The notes: a model not told the origin generated them from the letters alone. A stretch of DNA of 64,000 nt from Streptomyces yangpuensis (GCF_001005295.1 NZ_LBMK01000002.1:740527-804526); one strand, 5' to 3'; positions 8,154-17,157 are shown, counted from the first letter of the stretch. Translations and numbers: made by a program.

Positions 8154-8867
8154 ATGACCGTACGCGCGTACCGCAGGCTGAGCGTCGAGGAGCGGCGGGC
8201 CCAACTCCTCGACGCCGCCCTCACGCTGTTCGCGCACCGGGCTCCGGAGGAGGTCTCGCTCGACGACGTCGCGGAGGCCGCCGGAGTCTCGCGCCCGCTC
8301 GTCTACCGCTACTTCCCCGGCGGCAAGCAGCAGCTCTACGAGGCGGCCCTGCGCTCGGCGGCCGACCTCCTCGAACTCTGCTTCGCCGAACCTCAGCAGG
8401 GCCCCCTGACCCGGCGGCTCTCCCGGGCCCTGGACCGCTACCTCACGTTCGTCGACGAGCACGACACCGGCTTCGCGGCCCTCCTCCAGGGCGGCAGCGT
8501 CGTCGAGACCTCCCGTACGACCGCGACCGTCGACGGCATCCGCCGGGCCGCGGCCGACCAGATCCTCCTCCACCTCGGCGTCCCGGCGCCCGGCCCCCGG
8601 CTGCGCATGATGGTCCGCACATGGATCACGGCGGTCGAGGCGGCGTCCCTCATATGGATCGACGAGGGCAAGCAGCCCGAGGTCGACACCCTCCGGGACT
8701 GGCTGCTGGACCAGTTCATCGCCCTGCTGACGGCCACCGCCGCCACGGATCCGGAGACGGCGGCGGCCGCCCGGGCCGCCCTGGCCGTCGAATCGGCGGA
8801 CGGCCCGGTCGGGAACCTGGCCCGGCGCGTGATGCCGGTGGTCTCCGAGGCCGCCCACCTGCTGTGA
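8154..8867 (+). CDS. TetR/AcrR family transcriptional regulator
   Basis: A 237-residue regulator. The N-terminal TetR helix-turn-helix covers about residues 10-65 (LDAALTLFAHRAPEEVSLDD, then VAEAAGVSRPLVYRYFPGGK). The divergent C-terminal half is the ligand/dimer domain and contains several Trp residues in its later helices. Targets are not deducible; the two upstream diiron genes and the gene itself are the nearest candidates. The gene is followed at once by a small conserved ORF whose GTG lies 10 nt past the stop. Confidence 0.92.
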   Translation: MTVRAYRRLSVEERRAQLLDAALTLFAHRAPEEVSLDDVAEAAGVSRPLVYRYFPGGKQQLYEAALRSAADLLELCFAEPQQGPLTRRLSRALDRYLTFVDEHDTGFAALLQGGSVVETSRTTATVDGIRRAAADQILLHLGVPAPGPRLRMMVRTWITAVEAASLIWIDEGKQPEVDTLRDWLLDQFIALLTATAATDPETAAAARAALAVESADGPVGNLARRVMPVVSEAAHLL

Positions 8868-8877
8868 CACTGGTGGG

Positions 8878-9150
8878 GTGAGAAGCCAACCGACTCCGTT
8901 CGAGGGCGGCCCGATGGACGGCCGGGTCCTCCCGATCCTGCTCGGCCCGACCGGACACCCGCCGAAGTGGTACGAGATCCCCGTCCCGACGCCGGACGGC
9001 CCGCCGACGGTGCTGCTGTACGAACGGGTCCCGTCGGGCTACTCGAAGCGGCTGGGCCTGCAGAAGGGCTGGAAGTACGCGTTCCGCCCCTCGGGCACCA
9101 AGCCCCGCCCCCGCTGGCCCTGGACCAAGCGCCCCCGCCCCCAGCCCTGA
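8878..9150 (+). CDS. Small conserved Streptomyces protein, unknown function
   Basis: A 90-residue protein beginning MRSQPTPFEGGPMDGRVLP and ending in a Pro/Arg/Lys-rich basic tail. I recognise the type as widespread and uncharacterised in Streptomyces; the Tyr-Glu-Ile-Pro and Val-Leu-Leu-Tyr-Glu segments suggest a small beta-rich fold. The GTG is preceded by GGTGGG, and GACACT lies 6 nt upstream, so either a leadered or a leaderless reading is possible. It probably shares a transcript with the TetR gene. No membrane segment or metal site is seen. Confidence 0.75.
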   Translation: MRSQPTPFEGGPMDGRVLPILLGPTGHPPKWYEIPVPTPDGPPTVLLYERVPSGYSKRLGLQKGWKYAFRPSGTKPRPRWPWTKRPRPQP

Positions 9151-9160
9151 CCCTCCCGCC

Positions 9161-9190
9161 GCACCCGCACCCGCACCCGCACCCGCACCC
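9161..9190 (+). repeat. Five hexamer repeats GCACCC
   Basis: Five perfect tandem copies followed by one degenerate copy, in the gap between the small protein gene and the 3' end of the histidine kinase gene. Confidence 0.75.
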
Positions 9191-9285
9191 GCCCCCGTCC
9201 TCTCGGCCGAGCCCGGGCCCCACCGCCGGGCCGCGACGGACCCAGCGGGGGCGGGCCGCGGCCTCCGGCCGGGAAGGGCGGGGAG

Positions 9286-10615
9286 TTACGAGCCCGGGAG
9301 GGTGAGGGTGGCCAGGCTGCCGCCGCCCTCCGCGGTGCGGAAGCGCAGCGTCGCGCCGATCGCATCCGCCTGACCCACCGCGATGGTGGCCCAGCCCCTG
9401 CCCCTTGCCCCCGCTGCGGAAGCGCTGCGGACCGTGCGCCAGCAGGTAGTCGGGGAAGCCGTCCCCGTGGTCCCGTACGGTCATCACCGGCCCGTCCACC
9501 GTCAGGACCACCGGTGACCGGCCGTGCTGATGGGCGTTGGCCACCAGGTTTCCCAGGACCCGCTCCAGCCTGCGCCGGTCCGTCTCCACATGGGCGTCCC
9601 GCAGGACGACCACCTCCGTGTCCGTCCCCGAGGCCCGCACCACGCGCCGGGCCAGCCGCCCCAGCTGGTGCAGATCCGTCTCCACCGCCTCGCTGCCCGA
9701 GTCCAGCCGGGAGATCTCCAGCAGGTCCTCCGTCAGCTGCCGCATCGTCCGTACCCGTTCGCGCACCAGCTCCGTCGGCCGCCCCTCCGGCAACAGCTCC
9801 GACGCCGCCTGCAGCCCCGTCAGCGGCGTGCGCAGCTCATGGGCCACGTCCGCCGTGAACCGCCGTTCGCTCTCCAGCTTCGCCTGCAGGCTCCCCGCCA
9901 TCGTGTCCAGCGCCCCGGCCACGGTCGCCACCTCGTCCTGGGGGCGCGAGGGGTCCTTCGTCCGCGGGTCGTCCACCCGCGCGTTGAGGTCGCCCTGCGT
10001 GATCCGCCGGGCCACGGTCGCCGTCTGGTGCAGCCGTCGTGTCACCCGCGTCACCGCGAAGGCGCCCACGAGCAGCGTCCCGCCGATCGCCAGCACGGAC
10101 GACCCGATGATCGCGTTGTCCAGTCCGCTGATGGTGCGGGCGCTCTGCCCGTAGTCGACGACGGTCGCCAGCGCCCGGCCGTCCGCCGGGCCGGCCGCCC
10201 ACATCGTCGGGCGGCCCCGGTGCTCCGCCACGACCGTCCCCCGCTGTCCGCCGGCCGCGAGCGCCCGCAGCTCCGGCGGCAGCCCCACCGGGTCCAGGCC
10301 GGAACCGGGCGGCAGGGGTTCCCCTGCCTCGTACGCGTCCGTGACGTCGCTCAGTTTGCCCAGCGCCTTCTCCCGCGCCGTGGCCACCGTCTGACGGGTC
10401 ACCTCCACATGCACGAGCGCGCCGAGCACGGCTGCCAGCGAACAGCACATCACCACGATGAAACACGCCGACTTCCAGGTCAGCGTGGCGGTCCAGGCGG
10501 GCAGCCGCGGCCGTACGCGCAGCAGTAGCCGCCGCAGTCGCTGCCACCGACGCAGACGCAGACGCGGCACCTGCTGCCGCCGCTCGGCCCGCGCGTGCTC
10601 CTCTCCCACGGTCAC
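9286..10615 (-). pseudogene. Sensor histidine kinase, frameshifted in the G2 box
   Basis: A VanS/BaeS-type membrane kinase: basic N-terminus, a membrane segment (about residues 36-56), an extracytoplasmic sensor of about 100 residues, a second membrane segment, a HAMP domain (ARRITQGDLNARV), the phospho-acceptor box RRFTADVAHELRTPLTGLQ, the N box RVLGNLVANAHQHG and the G1 box VRDHGDGFPD. After RFRSGGKGQGLG the frame is lost. Resuming in another frame at about 9387 gives the expected end (TIAVGQADAIGATLRF through LTLPGS and TAA). The gap fits a 2-nt loss where GLGL should be encoded. Read as it stands, the frame runs on about 320 codons into nonsense. GTG start overlaps the lipoprotein stop (GTGA). 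No response regulator is adjacent. It could be a true mutation or a sequence error. Confidence 0.82.
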
Positions 10616-11634
10616 GGCCGGTCCGGCGCGACGCCGGGACCCGGCCCGGATCCGGGACCCGGACCGGTCCCAGGTCCCGAGCCGCGACCCGCGCCGGTAC
10701 CGGTTCCAGGGCCGGTGCCGCCGCCGGACCCGCCCCCGCCGCCGGGCCCCGTACCGGGACCGCGGTCCTCCGGACCCCGCGGGTTCGCGGGCACCCGTAC
10801 GATCTGCTCGCGCGTCGGCAGCATCGTGCGCTGCTTCTCCTCCCAGGACCAGGCGGTGATCAGCTCGTAGCCGCGGTTCCCGCTGGGCACCCGCAGGACC
10901 ACGTCCCGCCCGGCCAGTTCCACCGAGACCACGGTCTGCGTGGTCGCCATGATCCGGGCGAGCCGTCCGTCGCCGTCCGCCGTGTAGACCCGTACGGACA
11001 TCATCTTGTCCGGGAACTCGATGCCGACGATCAGCTCGTCCTTGCCGTCGCCCGTGAGGTCCCGGTAGTACGGCGCCAGCACCGGACACGACGCGGGCCC
11101 CGCGCCCTCCTTCGTGCACGCGCTGATCGCCGCCGCGGTCTCCGCCGGTATCCCGTCGGCCCCGGCCCTGGTCCTCGGATGCACCCGCAGCTCCGCCTGG
11201 ACGAGGGCCACCGGATCGACCGCGTGCACGTCCTGGTCGTGGACGGGCGGGATCCCCTTGACGTACTCGGGCGGAGCCCCGGCCGGATCGGCCGGCGGTA
11301 CGGTCGCCCCCACACGGTCGGGCCACAGGTGTACGGGCCCGCTCGCGGTCGCGGTCGCCCCGGCGCCGACCAGCCCGCCGGTGTCTCCGCAGCCCGCCAG
11401 CAGCAAAAGCGCGGCGAGCGCCAGCAACGCGGCGAGGACGGGGTTACGTACGGAACCGGCACGGGGAACGGAACCGGTAGCGGTAGCGCGACCGGGAACG
11501 GGAGAGCGGCGGTCCGCGGAGCCGCCCGAACCGAACCCCTGCACGCCCGCCCGGTGGGCGTCCCCGCTGCTCACGGCCGTTCTGCGCCCGGCCCCCTTGC
11601 CGACAGCAGCCTTGCCCACAACCCCCCTGCTCAC
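10612..11634 (-). CDS. Lipoprotein with FG-GAP-like repeat, coupled to the kinase gene
   Basis: A 340-residue predicted lipoprotein. A basic region and hydrophobic stretch end in the lipobox LLLLAGC, so the mature protein would be lipid-anchored outside the membrane. The body carries an FG-GAP/VCBS-like segment (RDLTGDGKDELIVGIEF, with Ca-binding Asp spacing). The C-terminal 70 residues are a Gly-Pro repeat encoded by GC-rich repeats. Its TGA overlaps the GTG of the histidine kinase, so it may act as an accessory sensor, by analogy with CseA beside CseC. Start uncertain: this GTG has a GGGGG-type site, other GTGs lie further in, and an ATG lies 81 nt upstream. The N-terminus before the signal is unusually long. 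Confidence 0.75.
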   Translation of the reverse strand: MSRGVVGKAAVGKGAGRRTAVSSGDAHRAGVQGFGSGGSADRRSPVPGRATATGSVPRAGSVRNPVLAALLALAALLLLAGCGDTGGLVGAGATATASGPVHLWPDRVGATVPPADPAGAPPEYVKGIPPVHDQDVHAVDPVALVQAELRVHPRTRAGADGIPAETAAAISACTKEGAGPASCPVLAPYYRDLTGDGKDELIVGIEFPDKMMSVRVYTADGDGRLARIMATTQTVVSVELAGRDVVLRVPSGNRGYELITAWSWEEKQRTMLPTREQIVRVPANPRGPEDRGPGTGPGGGGGSGGGTGPGTGTGAGRGSGPGTGPGPGSGPGPGVAPDRP

Positions 11635-11793
11635 AGCCCCCGTGCCCTTCTGCCCGCGTGACGAAGATGGTCGATCACATCCACCATATGCGGAGGTGTG
11701 GCCCCATTTGCCCATGTCGATGGGCCCCCGGCGGTCCGGGCGCGGGTGTGCGGGCCGCCCGTCCGTGCGGGCCGTCCTGCCTGCGTACGACGG

Positions 11794-12426
11794 TCAGCCG
11801 TCCGTGCGTCCCCGGCGCAGCATGGCGAAGCCGAGCCCGGCCGCACCCACGGCCGCGATGCCGCCGCCCGCGGCGAGCAGCAGCATGCCGTCGCCCGGCC
11901 CGTCGGCCAGCGTACTCAGCCGCCGGCCCTCGGCGGACGCGGCCTCCAGTACGCGCGTGTCGCCGACGGCGGCCCGCTGTTCGGCCGAGACCGGGACGAT
12001 CTGCCCGTCGCGGGTGCCGGTCTTGTGTCCATCGCCCGCAACGGCGTGGCCGCCGTCCTGCGCGGAGGCGCCGCCCACCCAGGACGTCAGCCGCCCCGCG
12101 GGGTCCAGGGCGGCGTGCAGATCGCCGGAGCCGCCGAAGCCGGTGACCCCGTCCTGGCTGGTCAGGGTGGTTGCCCTGGTGCCGTCGGCGGCCAGGATGT
12201 CGGCCTGGTAGCCGCCCTTGGCGGTCCGGTACACCTTCGCCGTGGAAACGCCGTCCGCCAGCGCGAGACTCTTGACCAGTGTCCGCTGCGTGGCCGCCGA
12301 GTGCGCGGACGAGGCCGCCGGCACCCCTTCGGCCAGAGCGGCGGCGGTGGGCAGCGCCAGGAGGCTGCCGGCACAGGCGGTCACGGCTGCGGCGCGAACG
12401 AGAGTGCGGCGGCGGACGGTGCTCAC
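11794..12426 (-). CDS. Secreted protein with C-terminal membrane anchor
   Basis: A 210-residue protein with an N-terminal signal peptide (residues 1-32, ending AALAEG) and a C-terminal hydrophobic segment (about 183-203) followed by RRGRTDG, so it is probably exported and held in the membrane by its tail. The middle has two similar blocks (VYRTAKGGYQADILAADGTR and a region with LHAALDPAGRLTSWVGG), suggesting a small beta-rich domain. I cannot assign a named family. The GTG start has AAGGA 7 nt upstream. No sortase motif is present. It is divergent from the NERD gene. Confidence 0.7.
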   Translation of the reverse strand: MSTVRRRTLVRAAAVTACAGSLLALPTAAALAEGVPAASSAHSAATQRTLVKSLALADGVSTAKVYRTAKGGYQADILAADGTRATTLTSQDGVTGFGGSGDLHAALDPAGRLTSWVGGASAQDGGHAVAGDGHKTGTRDGQIVPVSAEQRAAVGDTRVLEAASAEGRRLSTLADGPGDGMLLLAAGGGIAAVGAAGLGFAMLRRGRTDG

Positions 12427-12645
12427 GGAAAATCCTTCGATGCGGGGTGTGGGGCCGGGGTGCTGGGGTGCCGGCCGGAACGGAACCTGGCGTCTCCAGG
12501 TACGACCAACCTAGGCCGCGGCCGTTGCGGCGACACCCCGTTCGTGTAACAGCGAAGTCGCAAGGTTCCGTCGGAGTCGTTACACAACCGAGGGATTGCC
12601 GTGCGGCGCCCCGGCTGCTCCCATGGACGGCGGGGGTGAGGGTGA

Positions 12646-13485
12646 ATGCGCGGACTCAAGGTACTGCCCAGCGGCCGGCCCGGCCGCGGCCGACTGTACG
12701 TCAACCTGCCCGACGGGCAGGCGGTCGCGTGGTACGACCGCCAGGCCAACCGGATCAGCGTCCTCGCGGACGGCCACCGCGAAGCGATCCTGGCGGTGCT
12801 GCGCCCGTACCTGAGCGGCACCGTGTCCATCGGGCCGCCCCCGGTCCCCACCGCGACCGCCCTGCACCGCCTGGCCATGCCGCCGGACGCGGACCTGGCC
12901 CCCAACCGGCCCGCCGAGGCCCTGCTGGCGGAGCTGGAACACGGCGCGGCGGGCAGCAGGGCCCGGCACCGCCTGCGCCAGGACCTGACGGCGCAACAGC
13001 GGATGGGCGACGCCTTCGACGCCCTGGAACCGGAGGGCTGGCGGACGTTGCACTGCGTCCCGCTCCCGGGCTTCGGCAGGATCGACCACCTGGTGATCGG
13101 CCCGGCCGGGATCTTCTGCGTGCGTACGGTTCCGGGGCGTCGTCAGCGTGCGGTGGTCGGCGATCTGCTGCTCACGATCGGCCGCGCGGAACCCCGCCCG
13201 GACCCCCGCTGGATACGCGGCGCGGCGGCCCGCGCGACGGCGCTGCTGGCCGCGAAGGTCACCCCGGCCCTGGCGGTGGTCGACGCCTCCCGCCTGGAGA
13301 CGGCGCCGACGGTCCGCGACATCCGCATCCTCCAGCCGCCGACGGCGACACCGGACCTCGTGGCCTCCCCTACCGCCCTCAAACCCCCGGACGTAGAAGC
13401 CCTGTTCGCCCAAGCCCGCGACACCCGGACCTGGCTGCCCCCCACTCCCCGCCCCCACCCGGGCCGGACCCGCCGCCCTCGCTGA
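12646..13485 (+). CDS. NERD domain-containing protein
   Basis: A 279-residue soluble protein. Residues about 120-170 match the nuclease-related domain: AFDALEPEGWRTLHCVPLPG, then RIDHLVIGPAGIFCVRT, where the Asp of IDHL and later polar residues correspond to the PD-(D/E)XK-like core. The usual third-strand Lys/Gln is not clear, so activity is doubtful. The N-terminal 110 residues (a small beta region with VAWYDRQ) have no family I can name. The start has GGGTGAGGGTGA just upstream. NERD proteins are proposed to process nucleic acids; the proximity of ku and ligase genes is notable, but those lie beyond a convergent gap. Confidence 0.82.
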   Translation: MRGLKVLPSGRPGRGRLYVNLPDGQAVAWYDRQANRISVLADGHREAILAVLRPYLSGTVSIGPPPVPTATALHRLAMPPDADLAPNRPAEALLAELEHGAAGSRARHRLRQDLTAQQRMGDAFDALEPEGWRTLHCVPLPGFGRIDHLVIGPAGIFCVRTVPGRRQRAVVGDLLLTIGRAEPRPDPRWIRGAAARATALLAAKVTPALAVVDASRLETAPTVRDIRILQPPTATPDLVASPTALKPPDVEALFAQARDTRTWLPPTPRPHPGRTRRPR

Positions 13486-13572
13486 CTCGCCTCTACCGCG
13501 CGGCAGTTCGGGCCGGGACCTTTCGGTGCGGCAGGGCTGCCGCCGGGCCGGGCCGGGATCGTGGGACGGGGT

Positions 13573-13589
13573 CCGGGGCGCAGCCCCGG
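13573..13589. terminator. Short hairpin between convergent NERD and ku genes
   Basis: CCGGGGC-GCA-GCCCCGG is a 7-bp stem with a 3-nt loop in the convergent gap. The motif (GGGGTCCGGGGCGCAGCCCC) is, in my experience, one of the commonest intergenic motifs in Streptomyces, probably a terminator or small repeat. Confidence 0.5.
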
Positions 13590-13658
13590 GGTACGGGGGA
13601 AGGGCGGGGTGGGGAAACGCGCCGCAGGCCCGCCCGCACCCCCGCCGGGCCGCCGGCC

Positions 13659-14813
13659 TCAGGCCGAGGCCCGCTTCCGCGGCGCCGCGGCCTTCTTCGC
13701 TCCCGCGGCCGTACCGGCCTTCTTCGTACCGGCCTTCTTCGCAGCGGCCTTCCTCGCGCTCGCCGTCGAAGTCGACTTGGCCGTAGCGGACTTGGCGGTC
13801 CCGGACTTGGGCGTCCCCGACTTGGCAGTCGTCGCCGTCTTCTTCTTCGACGCGGCACCGGCAGACGACGCAGTCTTCTTTGCCGAGGCCGCCGTCGACT
13901 TCTTCCCGCCCACGGCCTTCGGCGCGGACGCCGTCTTCCGGCCCGTACCGCCGCTCCGCCGCCGCATCGGCGTGACCTCCGCCCCGGCCCCCGCCTTGGC
14001 GCCGGACTCGTCCTCCGCCTCACCCCCGCCCTCGCCCCGCGACGCCTTCGCCGCCCGCACGCTCTTCTCCAACGCCGCCATCAGGTCGATCACCTGCCCG
14101 CCGGCCGGCTCCACTGTGGCCTCCGCCGGCTCGAACGCCCCACCAGCCTTCGCCGCGATCATCGCCTCCACCGCGTCCCGGTAGTCGTCGTGCAGCGACT
14201 CCAGTTCCACCTCGCCCAGCGTTGCCATCAGCGCGTCCGCCAGGTCCAGCTCGGCATCCCGCACCGTCACCTCGGCGTCCGGAGCGACCCCCTCCGGCGC
14301 CCGGATCTCGTCCGGCCACAACAGCCCGTGCATCGCGATCACGTCGTCGACCACCCGCAGCATGCCCAGCCGCTCCCGCCCCCGCAGCGCGAACTTGGCG
14401 ATCGCGACCTTCCGGCTGCGCTTCAGCGCCTCCCGCAGCAGCGTGTACGGCTTGGCCGCCGTCGCTCCGTTCGCCGCCAGGTAGTACGCCGCGTCCATCT
14501 GCAGCGGATCGATCTCCTCGGCGGGGACGAACGACATGATCTCGATCGTCTTCGCCGTGGCCAGCGGCAGCTGCGCCAGGTCCTCCTCCGTGATCGGGAT
14601 GACGGACCCGTCCGCCTCCTCGTACCCCTTGCCGATCTCGGCGGCCGACACCTCCTCGCCGTCCAGCTCGCACACCTTGCGGTAGCGGACGCGCCCGCCG
14701 TCGGCGAGGTGGATCTGGCGGAAAGAGATCGAATGGCTCTCGGTGGCGTTCACGAGTTTGATCGGAATGCTGACGAGGCCGAAGGAGATCGCTCCGTTCC
14801 AGATGGATCGCAC
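13659..14813 (-). CDS. ku: Non-homologous end-joining protein Ku
   Basis: A 384-residue Ku homodimer subunit that rings broken DNA ends and recruits LigD. The Ku core covers about residues 1-255, starting MRSIWNGAISFGLVSIPIKL, with KTIEIMSFVPAEEIDPLQMD and the GLLWPDEIRAP segment typical of bacterial Ku. The last 110 residues are a Lys/Ala/Ser/Thr-rich tail with repeated KSGT, AKSA and KKAG units, like a histone H1 tail. Such basic tails bind DNA and let bacterial Ku thread inward. The gene is divergent from the LigD polymerase gene across 31 bp. The core domain is complete. Confidence 0.97.
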   Translation of the reverse strand: MRSIWNGAISFGLVSIPIKLVNATESHSISFRQIHLADGGRVRYRKVCELDGEEVSAAEIGKGYEEADGSVIPITEEDLAQLPLATAKTIEIMSFVPAEEIDPLQMDAAYYLAANGATAAKPYTLLREALKRSRKVAIAKFALRGRERLGMLRVVDDVIAMHGLLWPDEIRAPEGVAPDAEVTVRDAELDLADALMATLGEVELESLHDDYRDAVEAMIAAKAGGAFEPAEATVEPAGGQVIDLMAALEKSVRAAKASRGEGGGEAEDESGAKAGAGAEVTPMRRRSGGTGRKTASAPKAVGGKKSTAASAKKTASSAGAASKKKTATTAKSGTPKSGTAKSATAKSTSTASARKAAAKKAGTKKAGTAAGAKKAAAPRKRASA

Positions 14814-14844
14814 GGTTCCTCCCGTTTCGTGGCAATCTCATCGT

Positions 14845-15741
14845 ATGACGCCGATCACATTGGTGGAGGGCCGTCGCATCGCGCTCAGCAACCTCGACAA
14901 GGTCCTCTACCCCGAGACCGGCTTCACGAAGGGCGAGGTCCTCCACTACTACGCCACCGTCGCAGAGCCCCTGCTCGCCCAGATCCACGACCGGGCGGTG
15001 TCCTTCCTGCGCTATCCGGACGGGCCGGAGGGCCAGCTGTTCTTCACCAAGAATCCGCCGCCCGGCGCACCCGACTGGGTGAGGACCACCCCCGTGCCCC
15101 GCTCCGAGGACCCCTCCGCCGAACAGGTGGTCGTCGCCGACCTCGCCACCCTCATGTGGTCCGCCAACCTCGTCGTCGAGTTCCACATCCACCAGTGGCC
15201 CGCCGGCAGCCCCGCCCTCGCCGACCGCATGGTCCTCGACCTCGACCCCGGCGCGCCCGCCTCCGTCGTCGAGTGCAGTGCCGCCGCCCTCTGGCTGCGC
15301 GAGCGCCTCGCCGCCGACGGCCTCGCCGCCTACGCCAAGACCTCCGGCTCCAAGGGCCTGCACCTGGCCGTGCCCCTGGAGCCGACCCCCTCGGCGCAGG
15401 TGTCCGCGTACGCGAAGCAGCTCGCCCAGGAGGCCGAACGCGAGCTCCCCGACCTCGTCGTCCACCGCATGGCCAAGGCCCTGCGCCCCGGCAAGGTCTT
15501 CGTCGACCACAGCCAGAACGCCGCCGCCAAGACCACCGCCGCCGCCTACACCCTGCGGGCGCGGGCCCGCCCCACCGCGTCCGCCCCCGTCTCCTGGGCG
15601 GAGGTCGAGGCCTGCCGCACCCCCGCCGACCTGGTCTTCCTCGCCGACGACATCGGCCCGCGGCTCGTCCGCGACGGCGACCTCCACGCCCCACTGGCCG
15701 ACCCCGCGCAGGGCCGCCCGCTCCCCAGGGCCCGGCCATGA
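14845..15741 (+). CDS. ligD: NHEJ polymerase/primase (LigD-POL type)
   Basis: A 298-residue stand-alone LigD polymerase domain of the archaeo-eukaryotic primase type, which fills gaps at broken ends. The start TPITLVEGRRIALSNLDKVLYPETG is typical. Catalytic Asp132 and Asp134 lie in VLDLDPG; FTKNPPPGAPDWV and KTSGSKGLHL are other conserved blocks, the latter binding the 5'-phosphate or nucleotide. In mycobacteria POL, nuclease and ligase are one protein; here polymerase and ligase are separate genes overlapping by ATGA, and no phosphoesterase domain is present. Divergent from ku, so the three form one repair unit. Confidence 0.93.
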   Translation: MTPITLVEGRRIALSNLDKVLYPETGFTKGEVLHYYATVAEPLLAQIHDRAVSFLRYPDGPEGQLFFTKNPPPGAPDWVRTTPVPRSEDPSAEQVVVADLATLMWSANLVVEFHIHQWPAGSPALADRMVLDLDPGAPASVVECSAAALWLRERLAADGLAAYAKTSGSKGLHLAVPLEPTPSAQVSAYAKQLAQEAERELPDLVVHRMAKALRPGKVFVDHSQNAAAKTTAAAYTLRARARPTASAPVSWAEVEACRTPADLVFLADDIGPRLVRDGDLHAPLADPAQGRPLPRARP

Positions 15742-16634
15742 TCCGCGTCGCGCTGGCCGCAGCCGTACGGGACCTGCCGCGCGCGGCAGGTCTGGCGTAC
15801 GAGCCGAAGTTCGACGGGCACCGCCTCGTCGTCGTGCGGTCGGCTGCCGACGTGACCCTCCAGGCCCGCTCCGGCCGGATCGTGACCAGCGCGTTCCCCG
15901 ATCTGGCGGCGGCAGCGCTGCAGTTGCCGGCCGGAACGGTCCTCGACGGCGAGGTGGTGGTCTGGCACGCGGGCCGGACGGACTTCGCACTGGTGCAGCG
16001 GCGGGCGGCCGCCACCGCCGCGCGGGCCGCCGTGCTCGCGCAGAGCCTGCCCGCCTCGTACGCCGCCTTCGACGTACTGGAACTGGCCGGGCTGGACGTG
16101 CGCGCCCGCCCGTACGAACGCCGCCGGGCCCTGCTCGTCGACCTGCTCCTGCCCCTCGGGCCGCCGCTCCAGCCCGTCCCGATGACCACCGACCCGGAAC
16201 TGGCCGCCACCTGGTACGAGACGCTCCCCGCCAGCGGTATCGAGGGACTCGTCGTCAAACGGCTGGACCAGGCCTACCCGGCCGGGCGGCGCGGCTGGCA
16301 GAAGCTGCGGCACACGGACGTCCGGGACGCGGCGGTCGTCGGCTACACCGGCACCCCGCGCCGGCCGCTCGCCCTGGTCCTCGTCCTGCCGGTCGGGGAC
16401 GAGACCCCGCTGGTGTCGAGCCCGCTGACGGCGGCGCTGCGCCGGGAGGTGGCGGAGGCGGCCGCCGCGCGCGGGGCCGCCGGACGGGCCGCCGAACCGC
16501 GAGCCACCGTCACCGCCATCGGCCTCGGCGAGGTCCCCTACCGCGCCCTGGACCCGCCGCTCACGGCGGAGGTCCGGCACGCCTCGGCCAGGCACCCGCC
16601 TCCGGAGGTGCTCCGGCTGCGGACGGACCTCTGA
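15738..16634 (+). CDS. ATP-dependent DNA ligase (LigD-LIG type)
   Basis: A 298-residue minimal ATP-dependent DNA ligase. The nucleotidyltransferase domain has motif I EPKFDGHR with the adenylated Lys24, then LDGEVVVWHAGRTDF (motif III-like), SGIEGLVVKR (IV) and WQKLR (V). The OB-fold follows and ends at about residue 298. It seals ends joined by Ku and the polymerase. Its ATG shares bases with the polymerase stop (ATGA), so translation is coupled. It is compact compared with replicative-type ligases. Confidence 0.93.
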   Translation: MIRVALAAAVRDLPRAAGLAYEPKFDGHRLVVVRSAADVTLQARSGRIVTSAFPDLAAAALQLPAGTVLDGEVVVWHAGRTDFALVQRRAAATAARAAVLAQSLPASYAAFDVLELAGLDVRARPYERRRALLVDLLLPLGPPLQPVPMTTDPELAATWYETLPASGIEGLVVKRLDQAYPAGRRGWQKLRHTDVRDAAVVGYTGTPRRPLALVLVLPVGDETPLVSSPLTAALRREVAEAAAARGAAGRAAEPRATVTAIGLGEVPYRALDPPLTAEVRHASARHPPPEVLRLRTDL

Positions 16635-16701
16635 CCCGCGCGGGAGGCGCGGGCCAGAGGACGGTCGGGTCGTCGCACTCCTCGGCCGACGGGCCGTCGG
16701 T

Positions 16702-17106
16702 TCAGGAGTGCGCTCCGCGCCCCGCGTCCGGGGGAGCCCCGGGCTGCGGGTGTGGACCGGGCCCTTCCGGCAGCTTGTAGCCGGACTCGCGCTCCCTGCG
16801 GACCTCGTCCGGGTGGCTGGAGGTCGTCGAGCCGAAGTTCCCGTAGCCCTGCATCTCGTGCGGTCGCAGGCCCCCCTCGGGGATCTCCACCTGGTCGCGT
16901 TCCTCGCGGACCTCGTAGACCGCCCCGCCGTTCGGCAGGTGCGGCTGTTCCTCGGGGGCGGGCGGCGGCGGTTCCTTGGCCCGGACCCGCTGGCCCAGCT
17001 TGAAGCCGCCGAGCAGCATGCCGGCGACGACGATGCCGACGACGAGGAACCACACGATGTCCAGGGCGACTGGGTCCACGCTCAGGATCATGTCCATACG
17101 GAGCAT
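16702..17106 (-). CDS. DUF6479 family small membrane protein
   Basis: A 134-residue protein with one N-terminal membrane helix (about residues 12-36, DIVWFLVVGIVVAGMLLGGF) and a hydrophilic Pro/Glu-rich cytoplasmic tail containing RPHEMQGYGNFG. This is the pattern of the Streptomyces DUF6479 family, function unknown. The first ATG has GAGGG only 4 nt upstream; a second ATG (MDMILS) three codons in is an alternative start. Convergent with the ligase gene. Confidence 0.8.
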   Translation of the reverse strand: MLRMDMILSVDPVALDIVWFLVVGIVVAGMLLGGFKLGQRVRAKEPPPPAPEEQPHLPNGGAVYEVREERDQVEIPEGGLRPHEMQGYGNFGSTTSSHPDEVRRERESGYKLPEGPGPHPQPGAPPDAGRGAHS

Positions 17107-17157
17107 TTTCCCTCACATCGCCGGGTTGTGCGCATTTCGGACGCGACGGAGAGGGTG

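Noticed and set aside
12279..16634. 1451-codon plus-strand open frame
   Set aside because: Only the last 298 codons are real (the ATP-dependent ligase). The rest is out of frame through the NERD and polymerase genes and antisense to ku.
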